64,000 bases of DNA from Collybia mongolica (GCA_013420905.1 JAAXNY010000001.1:4402001-4466000), one strand, 5' to 3'. Positions 33,603-45,226 are shown, counted from the stretch's first letter. Notes: a model not told the origin generated them from the letters alone. A program made the numbers and translations.

Positions 33603-35505
33603 TCATTTTGGGCGTGTTGGTGGGCGGAAGATGAAGTTGGGTTTGGAAAGTCGGTTTTTAAGGGCGTCTTGTATCTGCGCCTTTAAATCTTCATCCCTCT
33701 TGAGCCCTGGAGCAGTGCCTCTGGACAGATTATTCTTCCTTGAGTCAGGAGGAACCTGCGCACCACGTTTATGTTAATCAAGGTATGTATGTCACACGAT
33801 ATATATAACCAACCTTCATGGCCCTCTTGTCCGGTGGGGAGTAGTGAGGGAATGCCTTATTCGCCCGTGGCGGCGGTGTCGCATTGCCTCTACTACTGGT
33901 TTCTTCAACCTTTAGCCACTGTAAGCAAACCAATATTCTACATTCAGATAGAGATACTTACGGCTTTACGGATGGAATCGACAATTTCATCGGTACTCTC
34001 CTTATCAGGCCTGAAGCGCCAGGTCCTGGTCGGCGCGGCACGCTATTTTCAAATGAGAATGAATTCGTAGATGATGTATATCTAGGCGGACCTTCTGCGA
34101 TAACCTCTTGAAAAATTTGACCGAAGACTTTTCGGCATCGTCAGTGTCAGCGGTAACAAACCTTTTGGGCTTGAGCGGCCTTTCCATTTCAGCTGAGCTT
34201 CGTGGTTCGCGTTCACGCGAATTGTCAGACTGCGACCTGCTCGATTTAAATAGTTTGCTGTTAGGCTCAGATTTCGCGTCTGCCGCAATTTGGGATGAGC
34301 GATCCCGCCAATTGCCAGTTCGCGGTCGAGTTGAGCTAACATGATGACTTTTACGCTCAGATTTCTCCATGGTTGAGGTCTGGGGTGAATGTTTCTGCTG
34401 ATTGTCGGGTACTGGTTGGGTCGAACTGAGACTACCAGACTCGAATTCCTCTCGGACTGCTTGCCAATCATCGAACAGCGAATAAGTCGGTTTGGAACGT
34501 CGGCTATTAGGCTCGAGTACATCTTTACTCGCTCTAACCCCAATCCTCCGAGTAACAGATGGCGGTTTCCAAGGGCGGGGAAGTTTGTCCTCCTGAACCA
34601 TGCGGCGGGGGATTAGGGCCTCCCATTTCGCCTCCATTTTCCGACCGCGGAGCCGGAGATCACGAAGAGCGAGACGAAGGAGAGGAATTAGATCATGGTA
34701 TGGCATTTTATACATTTCAATGGTTGGATAGAAAATATATGACCAGCCTGCGCTCACCAGAACCGAATAAGTTTGACGAGCGAAGTGAAGCAAATTATGG
34801 AAACACACCACGCAAAACCCAATCATCCGCCCGTTTGGCCTCTTCCTGATCAAACACGATTGTCTTTCTCCCCTTGACCTCGGCCACCCCCGCGCCTCGC
34901 GTGATAATGAGGGTGAGCGACGTTTTTAATTTCCTCGTGATCGCGCTCCGAATCACCTTCTTCGCGCTTGTTCGTTTCTTACTTGTAGCTACCATAAACG
35001 ACATCGGAACACTGCCGGGTCGCTCATTGTTGAGAACCACCTGAGAGATTGGGGGAAGGCCTTTGGCACCATAAAATGCCAGGTCTTGCGCGCCTCTGGC
35101 GCGTTCGATACGGTCTTCCCAGGTGTCGATGGAACAGCGGTGAGGTTCTGGCCAAGGAAGTAATGGTTTGCCGAGGAGTGCCATGGGGTAAGGCCTGACG
35201 CTAAATGCTTTGTGGCGAAAATTGGGAAAGACTTTCTGACGTAGCGCTACCGCCGGGTGACTTGGATCGAGCCTTTCAGCATGGGCAGAACTAAGTTGGA
35301 TTAATGGTACTGCTGAGCCTGGTGTTTGTCTTCGAAACTTCACAGTTAGTTCAGTAAGGTGCCCATCCCTAAAGCATTAGAGGTATACTGACATTGATAG
35401 AGCCGAAAATAGGAGCCTTTGGTAGCTTACTGAGCTCAGGACATCTGAGCATAGAGCTAGGAGAGCGCAGGGAAAGAAACTTGAAGTAAACAAAACGCCA
35501 AACAT
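33603..35505 (-). CDS. Basic protein with an RnpA-like central segment (function uncertain)
   Basis: Six exons (35505-35431, 35337-34809, 34747-34105, 34010-33962, 33918-33814, 33755-33603) give 517 residues. Residues about 115-230 read S-F-M-V-A-T-S-K-K-R... then V-I-R-S-A-I-T-R-K-L-K, and later W-S-Y-I-F-Y-P...M-P-Y-H-D-L-I-P-L-L. The order and spacing resemble bacterial RNase P protein RnpA (V-S-K-K, R-N-R-x-K-R, then D-Y-V-V...L). This is a fold-level guess by eye, not a proven match. The hydrophobic, Arg-containing N-terminus could be a mitochondrial presequence. Residues about 260-420 are Ser/Lys/Arg-rich and probably disordered. Its start is only 85 bp from that of the divergent dioxygenase gene. 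Confidence 0.7.
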
Positions 35506-35590
35506 CGCGCCGGCTTTTCCGGTTACATATTAACCGTAATCTTCACGTTCCCGACCAAATTGAAGGTCGCTCAAATACTGACGAGTTCTG
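35506..35590. promoter_or_regulatory. Very short bidirectional promoter
   Basis: Only 85 bp separate the start codons of two divergent genes, so both promoters and both 5' leaders must share or overlap this segment. No clear TATA box is visible, and transcription probably starts very close to the ATGs or inside the opposite gene. Confidence 0.6.
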
Positions 35591-36923
35591 ATGTTGTCCA
35601 AACTCACTCCGATAACGTTCCTGGGGCCAGGTAACTTTTTAAAATCCAGTATCGCAAGCAGGAGAAACTTGGGAATCCGAAACTGGTCTACATTCACAAG
35701 TAACGATACCTCACTCACTGTTCACTCCCTAAACGCTTCTTTCCCGTATATCTGGCTCCGGGATTCCTGCCAATCCCCGGAATGCATCCACCCGTCGACA
35801 TTACAAAAGCTTCACCGCACATCAGATATTCCACCGGATATCAGACCCGTACGTGACGGAGTCCAGTTGATCGACGATGGGGTCCGGATTGCGTGGACAG
35901 ATGGACATAAATCGTTTTTTCATGCATCGTTTTTGAAGCGCCATTCATCGCCTGAAAATCTAGGGTCCTTCCACAAAGATGTCGAGCAGAAACCCTGGGA
36001 TAACTCAAGCATCTCCAAAGCGCGCGATCTCTTCGTACCCTACGAATCTCTCAAAACTCCTGCAGGTTTGTTGACTGCGATAACGCAGGTAGCACAAGCT
36101 GGATTATTGTTCGTGACTGGAGTACCCAACAAGGAGACTTCAATTGAAGCCTGCGAGCTACGGACTCTTGCCCAAATGTTCGGCGAGATCCGCCCAACCT
36201 TTTATGGCCTTCTGTGGGACGTCATGAACGTCCAGAACAGCCGGAACATTGCCTATACAAACCTCGATCTCGGCCTCCACATGGATCTATTGTGCGTCCT
36301 GCCCTCAAGCATATACGAGTCACGTTTTTTCAATTTTGATTTACCCACAAAGATACTTCGAGCATCCCCCACGATACCAAATTCTCCACTGCCTACGCAA
36401 CCGGGTTAAGGGAGGGACATCAATCTTTGTCGATGCGCTCCATGCCGCCTCTACCCTTCGTGAGACCCATCCTGCGGACTTTGAGGTCCTGACGAAGACG
36501 CCCGTGGCTTTTCATTATATCAACGATGGTCACCACCTCCATCGCGAACACCCTACGATCGAACTATCAATGCCAAACGCCGCGTCACCTGGGGGGAGTA
36601 TAAACCACGTCAACTACTCCCCTCCCTTCCAAGCACCGCTTCCACTTTCGACGCCTGCCGCGTTTTACCCTGCCCTCCGAAGGTTTGCGGCACTGCTGAA
36701 TGCACCGGACAACACATACAAGTACACCCTCCGAGAGGGAGACGCTGTCTTTTTCGACAATCGTCGGGTACTCCATGCACGTACAGCTTTTTCTGATATT
36801 GAAGATCAGGTAAAGGAAGGGGAGACTAATCGTTGGCTGAAAGGCTGTTATCTTGAAGCTGATGCAATGTTGGATCGCGGGCGTATCCTGAGGACCAAGT
36901 CGGAGTCAGAGTCGATATCCTAA
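35591..36923 (+). CDS. Gamma-butyrobetaine/trimethyllysine dioxygenase-like protein (carnitine biosynthesis)
   Basis: Two exons, 35591-36291 and 36353-36923, give 423 residues. Residues about 50-100 are the small N-terminal domain with a zinc-type pattern (L-R-D-S-C-Q-S-P-E-C-I-H). The Fe(II)/2-oxoglutarate core follows, with the H-x-D iron ligands in G-L-H-M-D-L-L-Y-F-E, the distal His in R-R-V-L-H-A-R and the oxoglutarate-binding Arg two residues later. It would hydroxylate gamma-butyrobetaine (or trimethyllysine) in carnitine synthesis; the two enzymes cannot be told apart by eye. The Arg/Ser-rich N-terminus (S-S-I-A-S-R-R-N-L-G-I-R) suggests mitochondrial import. It is followed, convergently, by the peroxisomal hydratase gene (119 bp between stops). 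Confidence 0.85.
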
Positions 36924-37042
36924 CGGGACAGATACAGCACTGGAAAGCATAATCAAAGGATGAATGCAGGAATACAATGTGATTTTAAGTGTACAATACA
37001 GGTCCTAGGGAATTTCAGGACGTTGATATTGGATGTGTTAAA

Positions 37043-38425
37043 TCACAATTTTGCCTGTCCTGCCTTCCTGATGTACGCGATACCACCTCCTAATGCAACC
37101 TATAAAGCAATGGTTGAGGAACGTAAACCATAAAGCACGAAAAAGCTTCCCACCTTTCCACTTGTTACATTCTTAGTAATAAATGTTACCTCGGTCGTTC
37201 CTGCAGGCCCTGGCCCAACCTCCCACACTTGGGTCTCCAGAGTATCACCGGGTTTCACAGGGGCCGTGAACCTTACCCCGAAGAACTTGAGTGCGGTAGG
37301 ATCGTTACCAGCGACTACTTTAATAATCGCGCGCGCAGCAAACCCGAACGTCGAGAGACCATGAAGAATCACACCACCGAACCCTGCTGCCTGTCCGATT
37401 TTGGGATCTGCAGAGGTAAAACAATGTCGGCACATGCAAATTCATGTCGGGTACACACGTACCGATATGGAGTGGGTTGTAGTCACCGCTGAGGCGGAAT
37501 ATCAAGGCTTGCTCCGGGGTTGTCTGCTCTTGAACAGACCAATCAGGTTTGCGGTCCTTCGGGATAGGCTTGGCTTGGGGTGGTCCTGCAATAACTTTGG
37601 TGAATTTTTCACCTGTGGCCTTGGCCCCAAGATTGAAGGATGAGCTCTATCAAGGGGATGAGGATTCAAGGCAGAAGTAGCCGATATTTGCAAGATTGTC
37701 TCACATAGAGTTTGGCGTAAGGGGTACCGTTGGGGTCAACAAGGAGATTTTCAGCAGTCAAGATGATACCGCTCTCTGTTCGAACCCCATTAAAGCCAAC
37801 GGTGGACGATGTACGATGATAACTTACTGTTTTCTATGACACCTGTGTAACGTGTTGTGAATTTCCACCCGGGTCCACTGACTTGAGGAAGGTCTTTCAA
37901 GATCTCGATGGATTGTGTGGCATGGACCTAGTCCCAAATTATGTCCCAGTCAATAATGTACCGTTTCATACAAAGTCATTGCGTACAATTCGATTCGGGT
38001 CCAGACGAGGCATTCCCGGAACGGGTCGGCCTTTCACTCGCTCCGAGAAAAGGTTGACATCCTGGTCATCGCCTTTGAGTTGCAAGACTACAGGGTATGT
38101 AGGGAGCGGCGCGAACGTCTTGTCTGATTTCAAATAAGTTTGGGCTTCGGTCGACTTTCACTACTATGATGTCTCACCGAGTTCTGGTGAAGAACTTCTC
38201 ATCAGCACTTCTATGACGCGCCAAATACAACCAGCTCTCACCATATACAAAAGAAAACTCATCATTCTTCGCACCAACACCGACCGCATATGTCAAAAGA
38301 TCCCTCTTGTTCCATGCCACCTAGTCCACCTCGGTTCACAGGTGCTTAGAGCTTGTTTGAAGTATGGTACTCACAGGTCGATCTGGGAGGATGTAACCAA
38401 CGACTTTTGAGAGATCAGCGGACAT
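37043..38425 (-). CDS. Peroxisomal MaoC-type 2-enoyl-CoA hydratase
   Basis: Nine exons (38425-38375, 38305-38242, 38183-38178, 38123-37987, 37927-37828, 37775-37705, 37646-37463, 37407-37154, 37099-37043) give 307 residues, two hot-dog halves as in eukaryotic hydratase-2. The hydratase-2 motif is Y-N-P-L-H-I-D-P...G-F-G-G-V-I-L-H-G-L, with the catalytic Asp and His. The C-terminus is A-K-L, a type-1 peroxisomal targeting signal. It would hydrate trans-2-enoyl-CoA to 3R-hydroxyacyl-CoA in beta-oxidation. Exon 3 is proposed as only 6 nt (AACTCG reading on the minus strand), restoring the conserved V-Y-E-L-D-K. Skipping it also keeps the frame, and an acceptor 27 nt upstream would give a longer exon 3 but leave a 31-nt intron. 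Confidence 0.88.
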
Positions 38426-38688
38426 GTTTGCAATGAGGATGGATGGGGGGAACTGGTGAGGTTATATATTGAAATATCACAAGTTGAAAGCGTTGGCGGA
38501 GGAACACGATAACCGGCTCCGGCGACGACTATCCCCGCCCTTCCCACATCAATATGCCCGTCTCGTGATTGTGAGTTTACACTTTCGTTCGACGTGTTTT
38601 TAGACGAACGATGCTCAGTCTCTCTCAGTACTTACTGATGACCGGCTCTGCCACACCATGTACACGTACACATTTACTTCGGCACCTT
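38426..38688. other. Intergenic left of the LINE insertion
   Basis: 263 bp that should carry the hydratase promoter (minus strand). On the plus strand, exon-like pieces begin at ATG 38553; see the finding on a gene possibly interrupted by the LINE. Confidence 0.4.
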
Positions 38689-38702
38689 GATTAGACTTGA
38701 CA
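38689..38702 (+). repeat. Target-site duplication, left copy
   Basis: gattagacttgaca directly precedes the LINE 5' end and is repeated exactly after its poly(A) tail at 45213-45226. Confidence 0.95.
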
Positions 38703-38829
38703 CATCTCTTTTTGATCTCTTACCACCATCTGGTTAGGGATTAGATACGCTATAACACCAACAACTACTATTGATATTCAGCATGGTTGAGCCCACCCGC
38801 TCCCAACAAATGCTACCATTACTAGGGCT

Positions 38830-40913
38830 ATGCCCGCTGTTTATTGTCCTAATGATCCTGATCCTCCACCTCTGGGGGGGTCAACTGATCCACTTCCTAC
38901 TACATTCTTCCATCCCCCGCTGTTGAAATCCCCGTCGCTGGCCCACCCACCCTCTCGACAGTCCATTCTAAGGGCTCTTGATATCAAGAAGACTAAGCCA
39001 AGAAGAAAAGCTTTCTCCTTTGTCCACCCATCTCCAGTCAATAGTGATGACGAGATGTTTGATGCCCTCGCAGACCTCGACAAAGAGGATGCCACCATTA
39101 CCCCAGGTTCCATTAAGGGAAAGGGTAAAGACAGCCAGGGAGATGCTGATATGGTTGACGTTTCAGGCATTGATCCTAATGCATTTGAAGAAGACCTCGA
39201 AGGAGGCTACTACTTTGCATTCCATAAGGACCCCAAGATGTGGGACATGGACACCAATGCCACCTCTACATCTGTTCGCAGGATCAATGAGTTCATCAAA
39301 TTTGCTGAGCAGAACAAGAGGACGTGGAACACTGAGGAATTGGACAGCCTAGTCAAGGCATCTGGTCACCTCATATGAACCCTTGTCGAACAGGGGTTCA
39401 TCCACAATTCCCTACATGGTCATGACCCTCAGTCCACCACATGGGCATTCATTGACAGCATTGCAAGCTCAGTTTGCACTGCACTAGCTGAGGAACAGAA
39501 GGCTCATCATGCCCCCACACCCCCACCCATAAACCCCCCAGGACAGCTTCCCAACCCAAACAAGTCCTATGTATATTGCAACTTGGACCTGGCAGGTGTT
39601 AGATGCACTGCCAGGTTCACACAACCTTCCTGCAGAAACCCCGATAATAATCTATGTAGGAAAATGGGGTTAGTGTCCCAAGGACTGCTGTACTCTCAGA
39701 TTGCAGCCACCCTCCCACCAGTACCCGGGCCCTCCAACCCAAAGAGAGCATGGACAGAACACAAGGTGGGCTTAGTGATGTTGGCCCAGGCCTTCCCACA
39801 CCTCCCCCCCTCGAAGATCATGGGAGTGCAACAGGCACTAGCCCAACCCCCCAAGACTAGTGCTCCACTCAAGCACAAGTCTACCACATATGGGCAGTCA
39901 TGCAAGTCACTGTTGGTATTCTCTTCCTCACAGGTGCAGTGGAGCTCAGACCCTTGCACCTACGCCCTCAATGAAGCCTTACAGAAAGGTAACTCAAAGC
40001 TCAAGATCCTAATGGAGGAAAGAACACTCGGGAAAGCATTTCTCTTCCATGCAACAACCTCCCAAAAGAATCTGACATAGACCTGATCCGTGCTTGGTTT
40101 ATCCAAGCAGTGGAGAAGCGAGGCGCTAAGGACGCCACCATCAACGTCAAAGCTGGCTCGTCCAAGTCTTCTGTGATGGTGGCGGATTTCCCATTCTATG
40201 GACTCTCGCCCAAATTGGACAAGAAGAAGAAGCCCATTCCTGTGACTGGTAAGGAGGCCCTGGGCATCCTTATGGAAAGGTGTAATGCTGGTCAGAAGTG
40301 GGCACTTAGGTTCTATCACTCTTCCCCCCCGAGAGTGGTAAAAGCAACAGGAAACTCAGGCAATGCCTTCCTGTTCTTTGAAATCTACAATTCGTGCAGA
40401 GGCGCCAATCTGAAGGTGCTGGAGGGTATGTCATTTCAATATGGAACCCACAGACTCCAATTTGAGAAAGCAAGGCTGCAAAAAGGCATGCCTATCTGCA
40501 CACGATGCTGGAGGTTTGGGCATCGGTCCACAGCAGCCGCATGCCCGTCTCAGGCAATCCTATATCCAAAGTGTGGTGGGCCCCATGCTGAAAACTTCCA
40601 CTGAGTCCTTGGCATGTGCTGCAAAGCACAACCAAAGGCTACTCCCCCCATCATGGCTACTCCAGAAGGACAGCCATGCCCACTCACAGACCAATGTGTC
40701 AACTGTTGGAAGTCTGGCCACCAGTCCAACTCCAGCAGTTGCCACTTCTGGTGGCACAGATTTGACACTGAGTGGATCTTAGCACAATACAAGGTGTTCA
40801 AAGTGGGTGACCTGGTCATCACCCCTCTAAGTAAGCTCACTGATGCTTCTCCTTCAGGACCCTGCCCCTGGGTTGGAGAGCATCATCGCCTTGCTACAAC
40901 AACTCTGTATTAA
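38830..40913 (+). pseudogene. LINE ORF1 (gag-like zinc-knuckle protein), broken
   Basis: The frame starts at ATG 38830, meets a TGA at 39376-39378, continues in the same frame to about 40050, shifts frame, meets another TGA at 40602-40604 and ends at TAA 40911-40913. Near the C-terminus there are zinc knuckles: C-T-R-C-W-R-F-G-H...C (about 40498-40545), a second with the first Cys replaced by Tyr (Y-P-K-C-G-G-P-H), and C-V-N-C-W-K-S-G-H...C (about 40697-40743). Such proteins bind the element RNA. Codon use is unlike that of neighbouring host genes. Confidence 0.88.
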
Positions 40914-43900
40914 TGAATAGAGTTTTTAACATGTGTATATACTGCCAGAATGTAGCTAAGAACACAGCTTGGCTGGAAACACTACTTGAGGCTGAAAAAG
41001 ACAAGTGGGACATATTACTCATCCAGGAACCACCCTGGAGGACAATTAGACATACTGCATTGCTCACGGCAAAAGATGGTAACCCAGTTATCAGGGGACT
41101 GTCTCATCCAGAGTGGACATGCTTCGCACCACCAGGTATCAGTGTTGATACCTGACCATGAGTCCTCACATATGTGTATAGCTGGCTCTGGCCTACCAAA
41201 CTAATGCTGAGACCAGACATTGTCTCTCACAAGGACATAATTGCCATATCTGTCAAAGGCCCTGATGGGGACATGATGATAGTCAATGTGTACTCTGATG
41301 TTGATGGGAGCATGATCAGCCACATCTCTGACAACCGAGGCAGGTACCAGAGTGTGGGTTATATGGGTGGTGATTTTAACTGCCTGTCCCTGCTATGGGA
41401 CTCCAAGGTTGTTGACCAAAACCTGAGGGCAACAACTCTATTAGAAGTCACCTGGGACATTGGCTTGGAGAGGGTTGGGCCAGCCATAAGGTCAACCACA
41501 CACATACTGCGTAACAATGAACTCTGAGAATCCATCCTAGACTTAGTGTTCCTGGAGAATACAAGAATGTATAATGCAGAGGTCCTTGTGGGCGAAGCAG
41601 GCGCTTCAGACCATAAACCCCTTACAACCACTATCCCCATAAGGCATCCCCATATGGTAGGAAAACTTCGCATTAAGCCCAAATCTGAAGAGGAGAGTGA
41701 TTTCCTCCATATGATTGGGACTAACATTGCAGCCATCAACATACCAGTGCAAGCCTCTGTTGAGAGCATAGACCTTGTCATGGAAAGAGTCTCCAATATC
41801 TTCAAAACTGCATGAGATAAGTTTGCCAAGGCTGGGTGTGTAAGCGTTTGGGCAAAACCTTGGTGGAATGCAGCTTGTGTGGAAGCGAAGGCACTGGTGG
41901 CTTTTACAAATGACAGAGAAGACTGGAGAGCCCTGAAAAGGGAAACCAGAAAGGCAAAAAGAGAGTTCTTTGATGCATGCATTGAGGAAGTTTCTCACAC
42001 CACTAAGAGACTATGGGACCTCATGGACTGGGTAGGGCCCTGCAAGTCCCCTGCCACTGTTACAATGACACATAATGGCAGACCTTGCACTACCAATGAT
42101 GAACTGTGGGAAGCAATCCACAGTACCTTCAACTCTGCATATAACAGGCCAACCAACATGGCTGAAATGGGTGACCACTGGAAAGCCACCTCCAGGAGGG
42201 GGTGGACCAAATTCAGCTCTAAAGAGATGGAGGATGCCCTACAAGGCACCTCAAATAACTCAGCCCCTGGGTCGGATAACATCACATGGAGGCACCTAAA
42301 AGTGATCTTGGTAGATCCACAAGCCTGGGCTGTAATGGTTTGGTTGGCAAACACATGCTTGTCATGTGGGCACAGGCTGGATCATTTCAAAGCCTTGCAC
42401 ACAGTTGTCATTCCCAAACCCAGGAAGGCAACCTATGACACTCCAAAATCATACTGCCCAATTGTGCTTCTTAACACATTAGGGAAACTGATTGAGAAAA
42501 TGCTGTCCACCTGCCTGCAATTTGAAGCCCAGGCAGAGGGTGTCCTACACCCCCATCAGTTTGGAGGGGTTTGGCAGAGCTCAACTGAAGATGCAAGGTG
42601 TTTCCTCACTCACATGGTCCAGGAAGGATGGTCATGTGGGCTTAAGACAAGCATTGTCACATTTGACCTCACCCAATACTTTCCCTCAATAAATCATGAG
42701 GTATTAATCACCATCCTGGAAGGCCAAGGATTTGTGCCAGAAATTGTCGCATTCTTCAGGTCATACTTGGTGGGTTGAAACACAAGATATGTGTGGGGGG
42801 ACAACGAATCCCCCCCCCTTGATTCAAGTGTTGGCTTGGGACAAGGTTCTGCCTTGTCTCCAATTCTGTCTGCCCTCACCCTTGTGGTCCTCCTCAAAGA
42901 ATTCTATAGGAGAAACTGGGAATCAGATCTAATATTGTATGTCGATGATGGGACAATTATAGCCCAATCAAAGGTGTGGGATATCAACATTGCCATACTT
43001 AGGAGGGCCTATGACCTGATCTTTACCATGACAAGAGCCATGGGACTGATCTTAGAACATATGAAGTTGGAAGGGTTCCACTTTTCAAAGAAGAAATCAG
43101 ATGCTAATCCAAGCATCAACCTAAGCCATTCCCCCTACACCAGGGCAACCCCACTCATCCCAGGCCTCATTTGGAGGTACCTGGGTTTCTACTTTGACTG
43201 CAGCCTCACATTTAAGAGGCACATGGAGATGTATGCAAATAAGGCCCTGACTTCCACCAGGGCCCTACTCACACTAGGAAATTCTGCACAAGGCCTATGC
43301 CCAGTGCATAAGAGAACTCTTTACCATGCATGCATACTGCCAATCATGATGTATGGGTGCCAGCTATGGAACATAGAGGGAGCCTGAATTAAAGGCCACC
43401 TGGAACTCCTGAGAAAAATGCAGCACAAAGCCGCTCTTTGGATCACAGGCACATTCCAGACTACCCCAAGAGGGGCATCTGAGACCCTCGGAGGGCTACC
43501 TCCCATCCACTTACATATACATAAGCTGGTTGAAAGAAGCCACTACCACATAAGGACATTGTCCAAGGGACATGCTGTCTGGAACCTGGTCAACGGGCAA
43601 GCACATTTGTCAGTCAGCCACATGTCACCCACCAAGTGCCAGAAAATTAAATCAGGGATTATGGACTCATATTCCCATCTAAAGGACTGTAGTGACAACA
43701 CGTCCCCCATATTCCCCCTTGCAAAACCTGGCCACTGTATCATGGACTGGGTTGCAGAGAGGGTAACTATTGAATATTCTCTGAAGCCAACAGGCAAGAA
43801 GGAGGAGAGGAAAGCTGCATTCAGGGAGTTTGGTTTAGTACTAACCAACTGGATCAATGATGCTAAACACACCCTGGGGCATATTGCCATCATATGCAAT

Positions 43901-44754
43901 GGGTCAGTCTCACACCACCCAGACCACCAAGCCACTGGTGCTTGGAGAGTATGGGGAGGTGGGTCACTCTACAGTGGTGCTGCCCCATGTGGAGATGCCA
44001 CTTCAGATGATGCAGAAGCCTTTGCTATCTCCAGAGGGATAGATGAAGCCTTCAGGATCCCAAACCTAGACACATCTAAAATAGATGTCTTCTTGGACTC
44101 TGTGAATGCAATCAAATGGTCTTAGACCTGTTGCACTACATGGCCCACAAATCAGCTGTCAACATGACATCAAAACTTGCCTTATGGTTAACTATCAAGC
44201 CAAATGCCACCATCACACTACATCACATGCCAAAAGCATGTGAAGTCAGAGAACACCTTTATGCCCACAAGGCTTCCACAAATTTAGAGGTGGCACATAG
44301 GGAAGTTAAGCAAACTACCCTTGCAAAAGCAAGAGTGAACACTGTCCTACATATGACAGATGCTTGGAGCATTTTGGCCAAGCAGAAGGAGTACATAGGT
44401 GCAAACTTCCTGCATCTCCATGAAGATGGAAAGCAACTAACTCCAAGCCACCTGAAAGGGGGGACTTGGATAGGAAAAATCTCCATGGAGACTAGTAAAA
44501 CCATCCGACTGGCACAGGCCCTCACCAGGCACACACCAATTGGCACTTACAGACAACACTTCCTTAAAGAGAAGGAGATGTACATGTGCAACTACAGCCT
44601 CAGAAAGGAGACCATTGATCACATGTTCAGGTACTGCCCACTCTATGAGAGGGCAGAATGTCCCAGAAGGAAACTAACCCTTGTATGGGTTAGCAACTTC
44701 CTACATGACAACCTGGCTGCCTTTGGTGTCTTCTGGGAACCACGCATAGAATAG
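40913..44754 (+). pseudogene. LINE ORF2 (AP-type endonuclease, reverse transcriptase, RNase H), broken
   Basis: ATG 40913 overlaps the ORF1 stop. One frame runs from 40913 to 44122 with six internal stops, all TGA (41153, 41159, 41525, 41813, 42776, 43385), then a frameshift near 44120 carries the C-terminus to 44754. Domains: endonuclease (I-L-L-I-Q-E-P-P-W; later G-G-D-F-N-C; S-D-H-K-P), reverse transcriptase (S-A-P-G-S-D-N; V-I-P-K-P; L-Y-V-D-D-G at about 42937), RNase H (43890-44110). The first RNase H acidic residue is replaced (C-N-G-S where D-G-S is expected). A terminal Cys/His cluster (C-N-Y-S-L-R-K-E-T-I-D-H...C) is typical of this class. Confidence 0.93.
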
Positions 44755-45212
44755 AGCAGGAGTACCTGGAGGTAAGTGTGTGCTTGTTGGATGATATCCT
44801 CAATACCAGGTCAAACACCTCAGGGCGAGCATACATGCATGGGCCTGGTCCCTCAGGACTAAGTTGGGCTTCCCTCAGGAAACCTTTGGGGGGGTGTACC
44901 CCCCTGTGAACTGGGTGCAAGAAATTGGCTGCACTGACCACTTATTAAATGGATTAAGAAGTGCAGGGGGCAATCCCCTCTGCAACAACTCTTGTCCTTA
45001 GTCCCCTACAGGTCTATTACCCGGTCCCCTCACAGAGACCAATACCCGGAGCGCTTGTCCCGGCAACGGGAGGGCAATCCAATCCTGCCACATATGACGG
45101 CCTTTATGCGCCATATTCCTATCCGGTTATCTAATTACGTTCACACGTGACCGCATCTGTACTAGTGTATGGCGGTATATAAAATTGTTGAAGGAAAAAA
45201 AAAAAAAAAAAA

Positions 45213-45226
45213 GATTAGACTTGACA
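45213..45226 (+). repeat. Target-site duplication, right copy
   Basis: gattagacttgaca follows the poly(A) tail, identical to 38689-38702. Confidence 0.95.

Larger units (their letters stand above)
38703..45212 (+). mobile_element. Full-length non-LTR retrotransposon (Tad1/I-like LINE), decayed
   Basis: The 6510-bp element is flanked by exact 14-bp duplications and ends in an 18-nt poly(A) run (45195-45212). These features show target-primed reverse transcription of a complete copy. It carries ORF1 (zinc-knuckle protein) and ORF2 (endonuclease, reverse transcriptase, RNase H) that overlap as TAATG at 40911-40915. Both frames contain premature TGA codons and at least one frameshift each, so the copy cannot act alone. 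The presence of RNase H and the domain order favour the Tad1 or I groups. Identical duplications with many stops fit point-mutation decay by deamination. Confidence 0.95.

Noticed and set aside
38830..44754. TGA codons in the LINE as recoded (non-stop) codons
   Set aside because: Host genes in the same window use TGA as a normal stop, the LINE also has frameshifts, and CpG deamination explains the pattern more simply.
38703..45212. Classical RIP (CpA to TpA) as cause of LINE decay
   Set aside because: RIP would create mainly TAA/TAG stops from CAA/CAG; none are in frame. The observed TGA stops fit CpG change.
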